A stretch of DNA of 13,391 nucleotides, taken from NCBI GenBank assembly GCA_900756575.1, contig CAAEKQ010000076.1, positions 1 through 13,391 of the forward strand. Direction: 5' to 3'. The DNA is from an uncultured Oscillospiraceae bacterium. GTDB lineage: Bacteria > Bacillota > Clostridia > Oscillospirales > Oscillospiraceae. The notes below the pieces were generated by a model, which ran no database searches, had not been told where the DNA came from, and saw nothing but the letters and a program-made list of their open reading frames with translations. Positions 1 to 5,297 of the stretch are shown here, piece by piece. How positions within the stretch are numbered: the first letter of the stretch is position 1; each line of letters begins with the position of its first letter. Position numbers and translations under genes: made by a program.

Positions 1-99
1 ATAAAAAGCCAGAATCCAAAGGGCGGCTTTGGAGCCCTTTGGCGTGTCTTTCTTCGATATCTTTCTTCACGCAAAGAAAGATATCGCCACCGGAGGTCG
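1..99 (+). repeat. Structured dispersed repeat, left copy
   Basis: This 99-nt block recurs in the same orientation at 13293-13391 with 10 substitutions and no gaps. It contains a 9-bp hairpin (CCAAAGGGC at 16-24 with GCCCTTTGG at 34-42), identical in both copies. A second 13-bp stem pairs 55-67 with 74-86. The loop of that stem (68-72, CACGC) can also pair with 42-46 (GCGTG), which gives an interleaved, pseudoknot-like order. Nine of the ten differences between the copies keep these pairings. No open frame or transposase accompanies it. It may be a dispersed intergenic element or a structured RNA; its function is unknown. Confidence 0.8.
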
Positions 100-187
100 T
101 TGGTTTAGTAGAGAGGTTGGTAAAAACGTGCAGCGAAAGATGGGGCCCACGGAGTGCGTAGGATTAGTAGAGCGGCAAGTAAACTCG
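76..187 (+). repeat. Degenerate tandem repeat, about 57 nt per unit
   Basis: Two imperfect units lie side by side, beginning at GAAAGAT (76 and 135). Both continue through a GCC-ACCGGA / GCCCACGGA segment, a TTAGTAGAG segment (105-113 and 164-172) and an AAGTAAA/GGTAAAA segment. The first unit overlaps the 3' end of the terminal repeat, so the repeat may have grown by partial duplication. No coding potential or promoter is visible here. Confidence 0.5.
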
Positions 188-194
188 TAAAATC

Positions 195-854
195 TTAAAC
201 CTGAAACCACTTCGATTCCACCCCAGACATATGAAACCCCAGCTTCTCATACAGATGCATGGCAGCAGCATTATCCGAAGCCACCGTAACCTTCAAATCC
301 TCCCCGGGGCAAAGGCGCAGCAGCGAAATCGCCAAATCCGTGCCCGTTCCCCGAGCGTTCGGCAAAACCGCAATGGCCGCCAATTCATCCCCGTGCAGCT
401 CCCCGATGCCATAGGGCCTGCCTTCCTCATTCAGCGCCAAAAACGCCCGTTGATGCTCCCGATAAATCCGCGCAATCTGCCCCCGGTCATAGCTGGCGGC
501 ATGGGACACCTGGGAAAAACACCGATTATAAATCCGCTGATAAATCGCGTCATTCTCCGGGGTCATGGGCACGAGCGTCACCGGCTTCCCCTCGGGCAGG
601 GCGGATTTTGAAACGTGCAGGAGATAAATGTCGTAAGCCGGGGAGAGGAAGGGGAGGTCTCCATCCGCCCAGGACGCAAAAACCTCCTCGGCCCCGCACA
701 TCCTGGAGAAGGATGCGCACTCCGCCACCAAATTCTCCGCCATGCCCGGCAGCACCGTGCGCAGGAGGATATAGGCCCGCTGTGACACCGGAATTTCCCG
801 CAGAATCAGCGTGGCGGTGCCCCCTTGACTGGTAAAAACAGGGATATTGTTCAT
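195..854 (-). CDS. GNAT-family N-acetyltransferase
   Basis: A 219-residue protein predicted to move an acyl group from acyl-CoA to an unidentified amine. The C-terminal half carries the GNAT fold: beta-strand LAAIAVLP followed by the acetyl-CoA pyrophosphate loop ARGTGTDLA (about residues 155-175), then VASDNAAAMHLYEKLGF, the usual motif B with its Asn and the Tyr-Glu-Lys-Leu-Gly-Phe ending. The N-terminal half is less conserved and probably sets substrate choice. The frame stays open upstream to 899, but a sigma-A-like promoter sits inside that extension, so the Met at 854 (MNNIPVF) is the preferred start; its ribosome binding site is weak. The gene is monocistronic and divergent from pyrB. 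The substrate cannot be inferred. No clear terminator is seen downstream. Confidence 0.8.
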   Translation of the reverse strand: MNNIPVFTSQGGTATLILREIPVSQRAYILLRTVLPGMAENLVAECASFSRMCGAEEVFASWADGDLPFLSPAYDIYLLHVSKSALPEGKPVTLVPMTPENDAIYQRIYNRCFSQVSHAASYDRGQIARIYREHQRAFLALNEEGRPYGIGELHGDELAAIAVLPNARGTGTDLAISLLRLCPGEDLKVTVASDNAAAMHLYEKLGFHMSGVESKWFQV

Positions 855-870
855 GAAAATCACCAAAAAC

Positions 871-899
871 AGTATACCATGGGGCGGAAATATCATCAA
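871..899 (-). promoter_or_regulatory. Sigma-A promoter for the GNAT gene
   Basis: Read on the minus strand, TTGATG (899-894) and TATACT (876-871) are separated by 17 bases. The predicted transcript starts close to the ATG at 854, giving a very short leader, which fits the weak ribosome binding site. It excludes the upstream Met at 899 as the main start. Confidence 0.6.
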
Positions 900-909
900 G
901 TCCCGGGGG

Positions 910-938
910 TTGTGCTCTTGCCTGAAATGTGATAGAAT
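910..938 (+). promoter_or_regulatory. Putative sigma-A promoter for pyrB
   Basis: TTGTGC (910-915) and TAGAAT (933-938) are separated by 17 bases, about 36 bases before the GTG start. The leader is too short for the classic PyrR attenuator and no anti-terminator hairpin is visible, so control of this pyr gene, if any, is probably of another kind. The -35 element is a moderate match. Confidence 0.5.
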
Positions 939-973
939 AAGCCGAAATAAAATGATATCAGGAGGACGTCAGG

Positions 974-2038
974 GTGAAGCTTAGGAATTTGATCGACATT
1001 GAAGACCTCTCGCTGGAGGAATGGAACGAGCTGTATGGGCTGGCCAGTCAGATCATTGCTCATCCCAAGGATTTTGTGGATGCGCTGCATGGTGATGTGA
1101 TGGCGAGCCTTTTTTTTGAGCCGTCTACCCGGACGAATTTCAGCTTCCAGACGGCGATGATGCGGCTGGGGGGCAGCGTATTCGGCTTTGCGGACCCCAA
1201 GTCCTCGTCCACCTCCAAGGGCGAGACCCTGAAGGATACCATTAAAATGGTGTCGAACTATGCGGATGTGATCGTCATGCGCACCCCCACCGAGGGCGCT
1301 GCCAAGGCCGCCAGCCTGTACGCCGACGTGCCGGTGATCAACGCGGGCGACGGCGGGCATATGCACCCCACCCAGACCCTGGCCGACCTCACCACCATCG
1401 CCACCCTTCGGGGCGAAATTCGTGACCTGAATGTGGGATTGTGCGGCGACCTCAAGAATGGGCGCACGGTGCATTCCCTCATCAAGGCCCTTGCCATGTT
1501 CCCGGGGATTCGGTTCTACCTGATTGCCCCCAGAGATTTGGCGATTCCGACGTATATGGTGGAATTTATGAAGGAAAAGGGCCTGAAATTTGTAGAAGTT
1601 ACAAACCTGGAGGCCACCATGCCCCAGCTGGACGTGCTCTACATGACCCGGATTCAGCGGGAGCGGTTCACCGATCCGCTGGAATATGACCGGCTCAAGG
1701 GCGTTTATATCCTGAACCGGGGCAAGCTGCGGACGGCGAAAAAGGAGTTACTCATTATGCATCCCCTGCCCCGGGTGGACGAGATCACCCTGGACGTGGA
1801 CGAAGACCCCAGAGCCGTGTATTTCGATCAGGCCCGGTACGGGATGTACGCGAGAATGGCGCTTCTCTTGACCATCGTCAAGCAGCAGGGGCGGAAAAAG
1901 CCGGAATCCCAGGAGATCGGCACGGGGCCCCTGTGCCACAATCCCCGGTGCATCACCCAGACGGAGCTGTATCTGCCCAATTTGACCAAAGTAACCGGCG
2001 GGAAGTGCTGCTGCGCCTTCTGCGATAAGGAGATTTGA
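974..2038 (+). CDS. pyrB: Aspartate carbamoyltransferase with PyrI-like zinc tail
   Basis: Catalyses carbamoyl phosphate + aspartate to N-carbamoylaspartate, the committed step of pyrimidine synthesis, in the cytoplasm. The 354-residue product carries the carbamoyl-phosphate signature STRT (51-54), the SKGETLKDT loop holding the active-site Lys, HPTQ in the central region and HPLPRVDE near residue 265. Usual PyrB chains have about 300-310 residues. The extra C-terminus has CHNPRC at 321-326 and CAFC at 347-350, the C-x4-C ... C-x2-C pattern of the PyrI zinc domain, including a PyrI-like CIT/CIS context. The allosteric nucleotide-binding part of PyrI is absent, and no pyrI gene lies in this window. 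The start is GTG at 974 with AGGAGG at 960-965. The next gene begins one base after the stop, so they are probably cotranscribed. Confidence 0.95.
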   Translation: MKLRNLIDIEDLSLEEWNELYGLASQIIAHPKDFVDALHGDVMASLFFEPSTRTNFSFQTAMMRLGGSVFGFADPKSSSTSKGETLKDTIKMVSNYADVIVMRTPTEGAAKAASLYADVPVINAGDGGHMHPTQTLADLTTIATLRGEIRDLNVGLCGDLKNGRTVHSLIKALAMFPGIRFYLIAPRDLAIPTYMVEFMKEKGLKFVEVTNLEATMPQLDVLYMTRIQRERFTDPLEYDRLKGVYILNRGKLRTAKKELLIMHPLPRVDEITLDVDEDPRAVYFDQARYGMYARMALLLTIVKQQGRKKPESQEIGTGPLCHNPRCITQTELYLPNLTKVTGGKCCCAFCDKEI

Positions 2039-2039
2039 C

Positions 2040-3212
2040 ATGGACAAGCAGGTTTGCCTGAACCGGGGGGAGGAGCAGGACATCGAAAACGGCTCCCTGT
2101 GGATCTACGACAACGAGATCGACTGGTGTACCGACACCTGCCGGGACGGCGACGTGGTGACGGTGCTGGACAGCCGCCGCCGGTTCTGCGCCAAGGGATT
2201 TTTCAACAGTAAGAGCAAGATCGTGGTTCGGGTGCTGACCCGGGACAAGGACGAGGAGATTGACCGGGAATTCTTCCGGAAGCGCATCACCCGGGCCTGG
2301 GAATATCGGAAGTCCATTGGGCTGACGAGCGCCTGCCGGGTGGTGTTCGGGGACTCCGACGGGCTGCCGGGGCTGACGGTGGACAAATTTGGGGACTATC
2401 TGTCGTTTCAAATGGTGTCGCTGGGGCTGGAGCGGTGGAAATCGGAGATTCTGGAGATTCTGGTGGAGCTGTTCCGGCCCAGGGGCATCTATGAGCGGGA
2501 CGATTTGCCGGTTCGTGAGAAGGAAGGTCTAAGCCAGATCAAGAAATGCGTCTATGGCGAGGTGCCGGAGAAGATCGAAATCCGGGAGCACGACGCACGG
2601 ATGCTGGTGAGTATTCCGGGTGGACAGAAGACCGGGCACTTTCTCGATCAGCAGGAGAACCGGGGCATTCTAAAAGATTATGTCAACGGAAAAACCGTGC
2701 TGGATCTGTGCTGCTGCAGCGGGGGCTTTTCCATTCACGCGGGGCTGTATGGAGCGAAGTCCGTGGACGCGGTGGACGTGTCGGAAAGCGCCCTGGAGCT
2801 GGTGCGGGAGAACGCGGCGCTCAATGGTCTTGAAAACGTGAACACCATCTGCCAGAATGTGTTTGACCTGGCGAAGGCGTACTGCGAGGCGGGAAAAAAG
2901 TATGATGTGGTCATTCTCGATCCCCCGGCGTTTGCCAAGTCGAGAAGGGTGCTGGAGTCGGCGTATAAGGGCTATAAGGAGCTCAACTACCGGTGCATGA
3001 AGCTCACAAAGTCCGGCGGTTTTATGGTAACCTGTTCGTGCAGCCAGTTTATGACGAAGGAGCTGTTTTTAAAGATGCTCCGGGAGGCGGCAAAGGACAG
3101 CGGACGTGAGGTGCGCCTGATTCGGGAGGTCATGCAGTCCCGGGATCATCCGGCGGCCATCGGCGAGGAGTCGGCGCTTTACTTAAAAGGCTGGGTGCTG
3201 AGTATCTGGTAA
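2040..3212 (+). CDS. rlmI: Class I SAM-dependent rRNA methyltransferase, RlmI type
   Basis: A 390-residue protein, close to the length of E. coli RlmI, which methylates a 23S rRNA cytosine at C5. The N-terminus has the PUA-like RNA-binding part (about residues 1-75, with NGSLWIYDNEI), followed by the family linker motif GDSDGLPGLTVDKFGDY (about 103-119). The Rossmann-type methyltransferase domain has SAM motif I, VLDLCCCSGGFSIHA (about residue 220). Motif IV is VILDPPAFAKS (about 297) and a Cys-containing motif, TCSCSQF, lies near residue 337, as expected for m5C enzymes. The ATG at 2040 has AAGGAG at 2027-2032, inside the end of pyrB. The exact target base is inferred from the family and could differ. 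There is no functional link to pyrB beyond probable cotranscription. Confidence 0.85.
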   Translation: MDKQVCLNRGEEQDIENGSLWIYDNEIDWCTDTCRDGDVVTVLDSRRRFCAKGFFNSKSKIVVRVLTRDKDEEIDREFFRKRITRAWEYRKSIGLTSACRVVFGDSDGLPGLTVDKFGDYLSFQMVSLGLERWKSEILEILVELFRPRGIYERDDLPVREKEGLSQIKKCVYGEVPEKIEIREHDARMLVSIPGGQKTGHFLDQQENRGILKDYVNGKTVLDLCCCSGGFSIHAGLYGAKSVDAVDVSESALELVRENAALNGLENVNTICQNVFDLAKAYCEAGKKYDVVILDPPAFAKSRRVLESAYKGYKELNYRCMKLTKSGGFMVTCSCSQFMTKELFLKMLREAAKDSGREVRLIREVMQSRDHPAAIGEESALYLKGWVLSIW

Positions 3213-3221
3213 TATTTTTTT

Positions 3222-3382
3222 GTGCTGCACCCCATTCATGCGTCTGCGGGCTACAGCCGATCTTTTTCGCCAGAAATGCGCCAATTTCCCTTGAAATACA
3301 CAAAGTATTTCTGCGAAAAATTGCCTTTTTCTGACGCAAAATCTCTGGCTGAATCCTCTTGACGATGAATGGGGTACAGCAC
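3222..3382. repeat. Long foldback palindrome (two 78-nt arms, 5-nt centre)
   Basis: The arms 3222-3299 and 3305-3382 are imperfect inverted copies around ACAAA (3300-3304). The outer 18 bases match at 17 positions (GTGCTG.ACCCCATTCAT). Inner matches include CAGCC, CAGAAA, CAATTT and the central GAAATAC/GTATTTC stem. It starts about 10 bases after the rlmI stop, so it could act as a transcript-end stem or processing signal. It also resembles a foldback MITE-like element, though no target-site duplication is evident. It contains no credible gene. Confidence 0.75.
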
Positions 3383-3453
3383 GGACGCATCGAAATGACA
3401 GGAGAAGATAAAACGAAAAATACCGAAATTTTACCGGAGTAAAAATTTTGTGC

Positions 3454-3482
3454 TTGACAAAAGTGGGCGCGTGTGGTACTAT
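3454..3482 (+). promoter_or_regulatory. Strong sigma-A promoter for the tRNA cluster
   Basis: A consensus -35 TTGACA (3454-3459) lies 17 bases before TACTAT (3477-3482), preceded by an A/T-rich stretch (3411-3450) that could serve as an UP element. The spacing to the first tRNA (3508) implies a start near 3488-3490. This near-consensus form fits a stable-RNA operon. Confidence 0.9.
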
Positions 3483-3485
3483 CTT

Positions 3486-3505
3486 AGGGCTGACATTTCA
3501 GCCCT
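3486..3505 (+). other. Hairpin at the tRNA operon transcription start
   Basis: AGGGCTG (3486-3492) and CAGCCCT (3499-3505) form a perfect 7-bp stem with a 6-base loop, ending two bases before the first tRNA. If transcription starts near 3488 the stem would lie at the 5' end of the primary transcript, where it could guide 5' processing or protect the precursor. Alternatively it is a DNA palindrome acting as an operator. Confidence 0.5.
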
Positions 3506-3507
3506 AT

Positions 3508-3582
3508 GCGGGTGTAGTTCAATGGCTAGAATCCCAGCCTTCCAAGCTGGTTGTGTGGGTTCGATTCCCATCACCCGCTCCA
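3508..3582 (+). tRNA. tRNA-Gly (anticodon TCC)
   Basis: The acceptor stem GCGGGTG pairs with CACCCGC (3572-3578). The anticodon stem CCAGC/GCTGG encloses loop CTTCCAA with anticodon TCC at 3541-3543, reading GGA/GGG codons. The T-arm GTGGG/CCCAT carries loop TTCGATT. The discriminator is T and CCA (3580-3582) is encoded. The D-stem GTTC/GAAT ends in a G-U pair. First gene of a five-tRNA operon. Confidence 0.95.
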
Positions 3583-3588
3583 TGATCT

Positions 3589-3665
3589 GCGCCAATAGCT
3601 CAGCTGGATAGAGCAACTGCCTTCTAAGCAGTAGGTCGGGGGTTCGAGTCCCTCTTGGCGTACCA
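3589..3665 (+). tRNA. tRNA-Arg (anticodon TCT)
   Basis: The acceptor stem GCGCCAA pairs with TTGGCGT (3655-3661), the terminal pair being G-U. The anticodon stem ACTGC/GCAGT encloses CTTCTAA, with TCT at 3623-3625 for AGA/AGG codons. Discriminator A and encoded CCA at 3663-3665. It lies six bases after the Gly tRNA. Confidence 0.95.
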
Positions 3666-3698
3666 GGGCAGCCTCTATTGGTTGCAGAAGAAGTATAT

Positions 3699-3776
3699 GG
3701 TGGGTATAGCTTAGCTGGTTAAAGCGCCAGATTGTGGCTCTGGAGACCGTCGGTTCGAATCCGATTACTCACCCCA
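3699..3776 (+). tRNA. tRNA-His (anticodon GTG)
   Basis: The acceptor GTGGGTA (3700-3706) pairs with TACTCAC (3766-3772). A genomic G precedes it (3699) and faces discriminator C (3773), the G-1:C73 pair recognised by HisRS. The anticodon stem CCAGA/TCTGG encloses TTGTGGC with GTG at 3734-3736. CCA is encoded at 3774-3776. Confidence 0.95.
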
Positions 3777-3818
3777 CTTCTTATTCCATGCGGTGTTTGA
3801 TGCTGCCGGTTTGCATTT

Positions 3819-3894
3819 AGGGATGTGGCCAAGTCGGTTAAGGCACCAGACTTTGACTCTGGAACCGTGGGTTCGAGTCCCGCCATCCCTGCCA
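3819..3894 (+). tRNA. tRNA-Gln (anticodon TTG)
   Basis: The acceptor AGGGATG pairs with CATCCCT (3884-3890). The anticodon stem CCAGA/TCTGG encloses CTTTGAC with TTG at 3853-3855, reading CAA/CAG codons. The T-loop is TTCGAGT. Discriminator G, and CCA encoded at 3892-3894. Confidence 0.95.
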
Positions 3895-3899
3895 GACCT

Positions 3900-3975
3900 G
3901 ACCCGCTAGCTCAGTCGGTAGAGCACCTGCCTTTTAAGCAGGGTGTCCGGGGTTCGATTCCCCGGCGGGTCACCA
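3900..3975 (+). tRNA. tRNA-Lys (anticodon TTT)
   Basis: The acceptor GACCCGC pairs with GCGGGTC (3965-3971). The anticodon stem CCTGC/GCAGG encloses CTTTTAA with TTT at 3933-3935, reading AAA/AAG codons. The T-stem CCGGG/CCCGG is strong. Discriminator A, and CCA encoded at 3973-3975. It is the last tRNA before the terminator. Confidence 0.95.
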
Positions 3976-3988
3976 GATGCCGATTTTT

Positions 3989-4013
3989 GAAGTCCTTTGG
4001 GGCTTCTTTTTTT
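3989..4013 (+). terminator. Rho-independent terminator of the tRNA operon
   Basis: GAAGTCC (3989-3995) pairs with GGGCTTC (4000-4006) around a TTTG loop, with one G-U pair, and is followed by seven T (4007-4013). It lies 14 bases after the encoded CCA of tRNA-Lys. Confidence 0.9.
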
Positions 4014-4029
4014 GTTATGTGGGGAAAAT

Positions 4030-4055
4030 GCCCGGTGCAGAGGACTGCACCGGGC
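4030..4055. terminator. Bidirectional terminator between tRNA operon and hicB-like gene
   Basis: A perfect 11-bp stem, GCCCGGTGCAG (4030-4040) with CTGCACCGGGC (4045-4055), has an AGGA loop. The plus strand continues GATTTTTA and the minus strand ATTTTCCCC, so it can end transcripts converging from both sides. It is the only visible terminator for the minus-strand toxN/hicB-like transcript. Confidence 0.8.
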
Positions 4056-4068
4056 GATTTTTATGGGG

Positions 4069-4452
4069 TCAGCCGATTCCCAGCTTCATTTTCAGCGCAT
4101 CTTGCAGCGTTTTTGAGAAGTCCAGGTTTGCGCTTCTGGCCAGGTCGTTGAGCCAGGAGGGGATGGTCAGCGTCTTTTTCACGGCCTTGTTGTTGTATTT
4201 CTGCTGATAGGCCAGGGAGTCAAACTCCGCCATCACCAGGAAATCTCCCCGGGGGACGTCGATTCGCTCCGGCGCGGTGGCCTTCGGATACTCCGGAACG
4301 TCGTCGAGATACAGGCCGATTGCCTCCTGAAGCATGGCCATCGTCTCCTGGATGGTTTCGCCCTGGGTGAAGCAGCCCGGAAGGTCGGGGACACACGCAG
4401 AATACCCGTTTTCTTCTTTGTGAAGCACTGCGGGGTAATAAATGGGTGCCAT
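4069..4452 (-). CDS. HicB-family antitoxin-like protein, no HicA partner seen
   Basis: A 127-residue protein. The N-terminus matches the HicB partial RNase H-like fold: YYPAVLHKEENGYSACVPDLPGCFTQGE, with the typical PDLPGC-T-G core at about residues 22-31, then a helix rich in Ala/Glu (QETMAMLQEAIGLYL). The C-terminus (about 90-127) contains VKKTLTIPSWLNDLARS and LDFSKTLQDALK, a ribbon-helix-helix-like DNA-binding part as in HicB repressors. HicB normally neutralises the HicA mRNase and represses the pair, but no roughly 60-residue HicA-like frame lies on either side. The gene starts 60 bases after the toxN stop on the same strand, with an AAGGAG site before ATG 4452 and no terminator between, so it may be cotranscribed with toxN. 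It could be an orphan antitoxin, a regulator or a remnant. Confidence 0.85.
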   Translation of the reverse strand: MAPIYYPAVLHKEENGYSACVPDLPGCFTQGETIQETMAMLQEAIGLYLDDVPEYPKATAPERIDVPRGDFLVMAEFDSLAYQQKYNNKAVKKTLTIPSWLNDLARSANLDFSKTLQDALKMKLGIG

Positions 4453-4512
4453 AGTGGGGTCTCCTTTTTTGAATTCAGAGGTGCGGCGGGGTTATTTCAG
4501 CCCTGCTTGTGT

Positions 4513-5031
4513 TTATTTTGGGCTGTTTCCGGTTCGCTTGGGGCTGTAATTTGGGTTATACCGTCCGCAGGCAGACTCCAGCTTCTTGAAATCACAGCAG
4601 ACTTTGACGAAAAAACTGTTTTTGTTCTTCGTTGTGGCAAGATAGTATGTTCTGGAAGCTCGGTCAAACACATCGGACTTATGCTTGTTGATATAGGATG
4701 CCTGACGCTTTAACAGCTCTGCATACTTTCTGTCCGGCTCTTTGTCAATATCGAAGGAGATGAGCGCCGAAGTTGGAACGGGGATCATATTGTTAAATCC
4801 GAGAATTCCATACCGACCGCCTGCAAGGGGCATGATATGTACAGACGCCTTCAGGTTTTTGTGGTTTGGCTTTGGGGACTCCATGGGAACAAAGTAGCGA
4901 TAACTGCCAACAGTCAGTACGATACCAACGTATGGACGGCGCGCGCCCTTATTATACTGGACACGCGAATCGACTGTATTCAGAAAACGGACGTACTTCT
5001 CGGTAATGCGGTAAATCTTTAACGATTCCAT
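4513..5031 (-). CDS. toxN: Type III toxin-antitoxin endoribonuclease, ToxN/AbiQ family
   Basis: A 172-residue protein resembling ToxN/AbiQ toxins, which cut RNA in A-rich sites and are held inactive by a repeated RNA antitoxin, often causing abortive phage infection. Family landmarks in order: an N-terminal YRITEKYVRFL (residues 7-17), RRPYVGIVLTV (31-41), the SPK active-site motif in PMESPKPNHKN (Ser52, Lys54), GILGFNNMIPVP, and a C-terminal helix with YAELLKRQASYINKH, like the ML/LxKQLxYI helix of ToxN. Length matches the family (about 160-180). The start is ATG 5031 with AAAGGAG at 5042-5036. Upstream on the same strand are an attenuator-type terminator and three 36-nt repeats. The gene looks more A/T-rich than its neighbours and lies next to a tRNA cluster, consistent with horizontal acquisition. 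Exact subfamily (ToxIN, CptIN, TenpIN) was not decided. Confidence 0.88.
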   Translation of the reverse strand: MESLKIYRITEKYVRFLNTVDSRVQYNKGARRPYVGIVLTVGSYRYFVPMESPKPNHKNLKASVHIMPLAGGRYGILGFNNMIPVPTSALISFDIDKEPDRKYAELLKRQASYINKHKSDVFDRASRTYYLATTKNKNSFFVKVCCDFKKLESACGRYNPNYSPKRTGNSPK

Positions 5032-5047
5032 GAGACTCCTTTGAAAG

Positions 5048-5077
5048 AAAAAGGGCAGGATAACACCCGCCCTTTTT
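5048..5077 (-). terminator. Attenuating terminator between antitoxin repeats and toxN
   Basis: On the minus strand GGGCGGG (5072-5066) pairs with CCTGCCC (5059-5053) around a 6-base loop. It is flanked by five A (5077-5073) and five T (5052-5048). One pair is G-U in the minus-strand RNA but A-C on the plus strand, so the stem is built for minus-strand transcripts. In type III systems such a terminator keeps antitoxin RNA in excess over toxin mRNA. Confidence 0.88.
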
Positions 5078-5179
5078 CAGGCCCCACTTGCGGCAGGGGC
5101 TTTCCGCTTTTTTAGGGTCCGACTTGCGGTTCGGACTTTCCGCTTTTTTAGGGTCCAACTTGAGGCATGGACTCTCCTC
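5072..5179 (-). ncRNA. toxI: Type III antitoxin RNA: three 36-nt pseudoknot repeats
   Basis: Three contiguous units of exactly 36 nt run on the minus strand: 5179-5144, 5143-5108 and 5107-5072. Units 1/2 match at 29 of 36 positions and 2/3 at 27 of 36. Each folds as an H-type pseudoknot. Stem 1 pairs unit positions 1-4 with 15-18: GAGG/CCTC in unit 1, GCGG/CCGC in units 2 and 3. Stem 2 pairs 8-12 with 23-27: GTCCA/TGGAC, GTCCG/CGGAC and GCCCC/GGGGC. Pairs 2-17, 9-26 and 12-23 covary. Each unit ends in an A-rich linker (AAAAAA or AAAAAG), the kind of site ToxN-type enzymes cleave to release repeats. The precursor probably starts near 5237 and ends at the terminator 5048-5077, just before toxN. 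The last unit merges with the A tract of the terminator. Confidence 0.9.
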
Positions 5180-5189
5180 TTGAAAGGAG

Positions 5190-5217
5190 GTGAAAAATGA
5201 CATATGCATATTTTCAC
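5190..5217. other. Inverted repeat in the antitoxin leader
   Basis: GTGAAAA (5190-5196) and TTTTCAC (5211-5217) enclose a partly self-complementary centre containing ATGCATAT. It lies between the antitoxin promoter and the first 36-nt repeat, just downstream of the expected start. It could be a hairpin in the precursor RNA or a DNA operator. A second possible stem, GTGTGGG/CCCGCAC on the minus strand (5235-5221), lies nearer the start. Confidence 0.4.
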
Positions 5218-5243
5218 ACTGTGCGGGTTATCCCCACACCCTT

Positions 5244-5271
5244 ATTATACTCAAAATCGCAGAAAAATCAA
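5244..5271 (-). promoter_or_regulatory. Sigma-A promoter of the toxI-toxN transcript
   Basis: On the minus strand a perfect TATAAT (5249-5244) lies 16 bases after TTGATT (5271-5266). The expected start is near 5237, leaving a leader of about 58 bases before the first antitoxin repeat. The flanking CAGAAAA (5260-5266) and TTTTCTG (5287-5293) form an inverted repeat around the -35 region that could be an operator or a weak terminator for the upstream operon. Confidence 0.75.
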
Positions 5272-5297
5272 CAGGGGAATCTGGAATTTTCTGTACC

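Noticed and set aside
855..899. Upstream Met of the GNAT frame (234-residue form)
   Set aside because: A promoter with 17-base spacing lies inside this extension, and the extension has no ribosome binding site.
3222..3382. Insertion sequence remnant
   Set aside because: There is no transposase fragment and no flanking duplication; only the inverted arms suggest mobility.
3825..4151. Open frame running through the tRNA-Gln and tRNA-Lys genes
   Set aside because: It is the translation of tRNA and terminator sequence, a common artefact.
5072..5179. Regularly spaced 36-nt repeats as a possible CRISPR array
   Set aside because: The units are contiguous with no spacers, differ from each other by compensatory changes, and are followed by a terminator and a ToxN-like gene.
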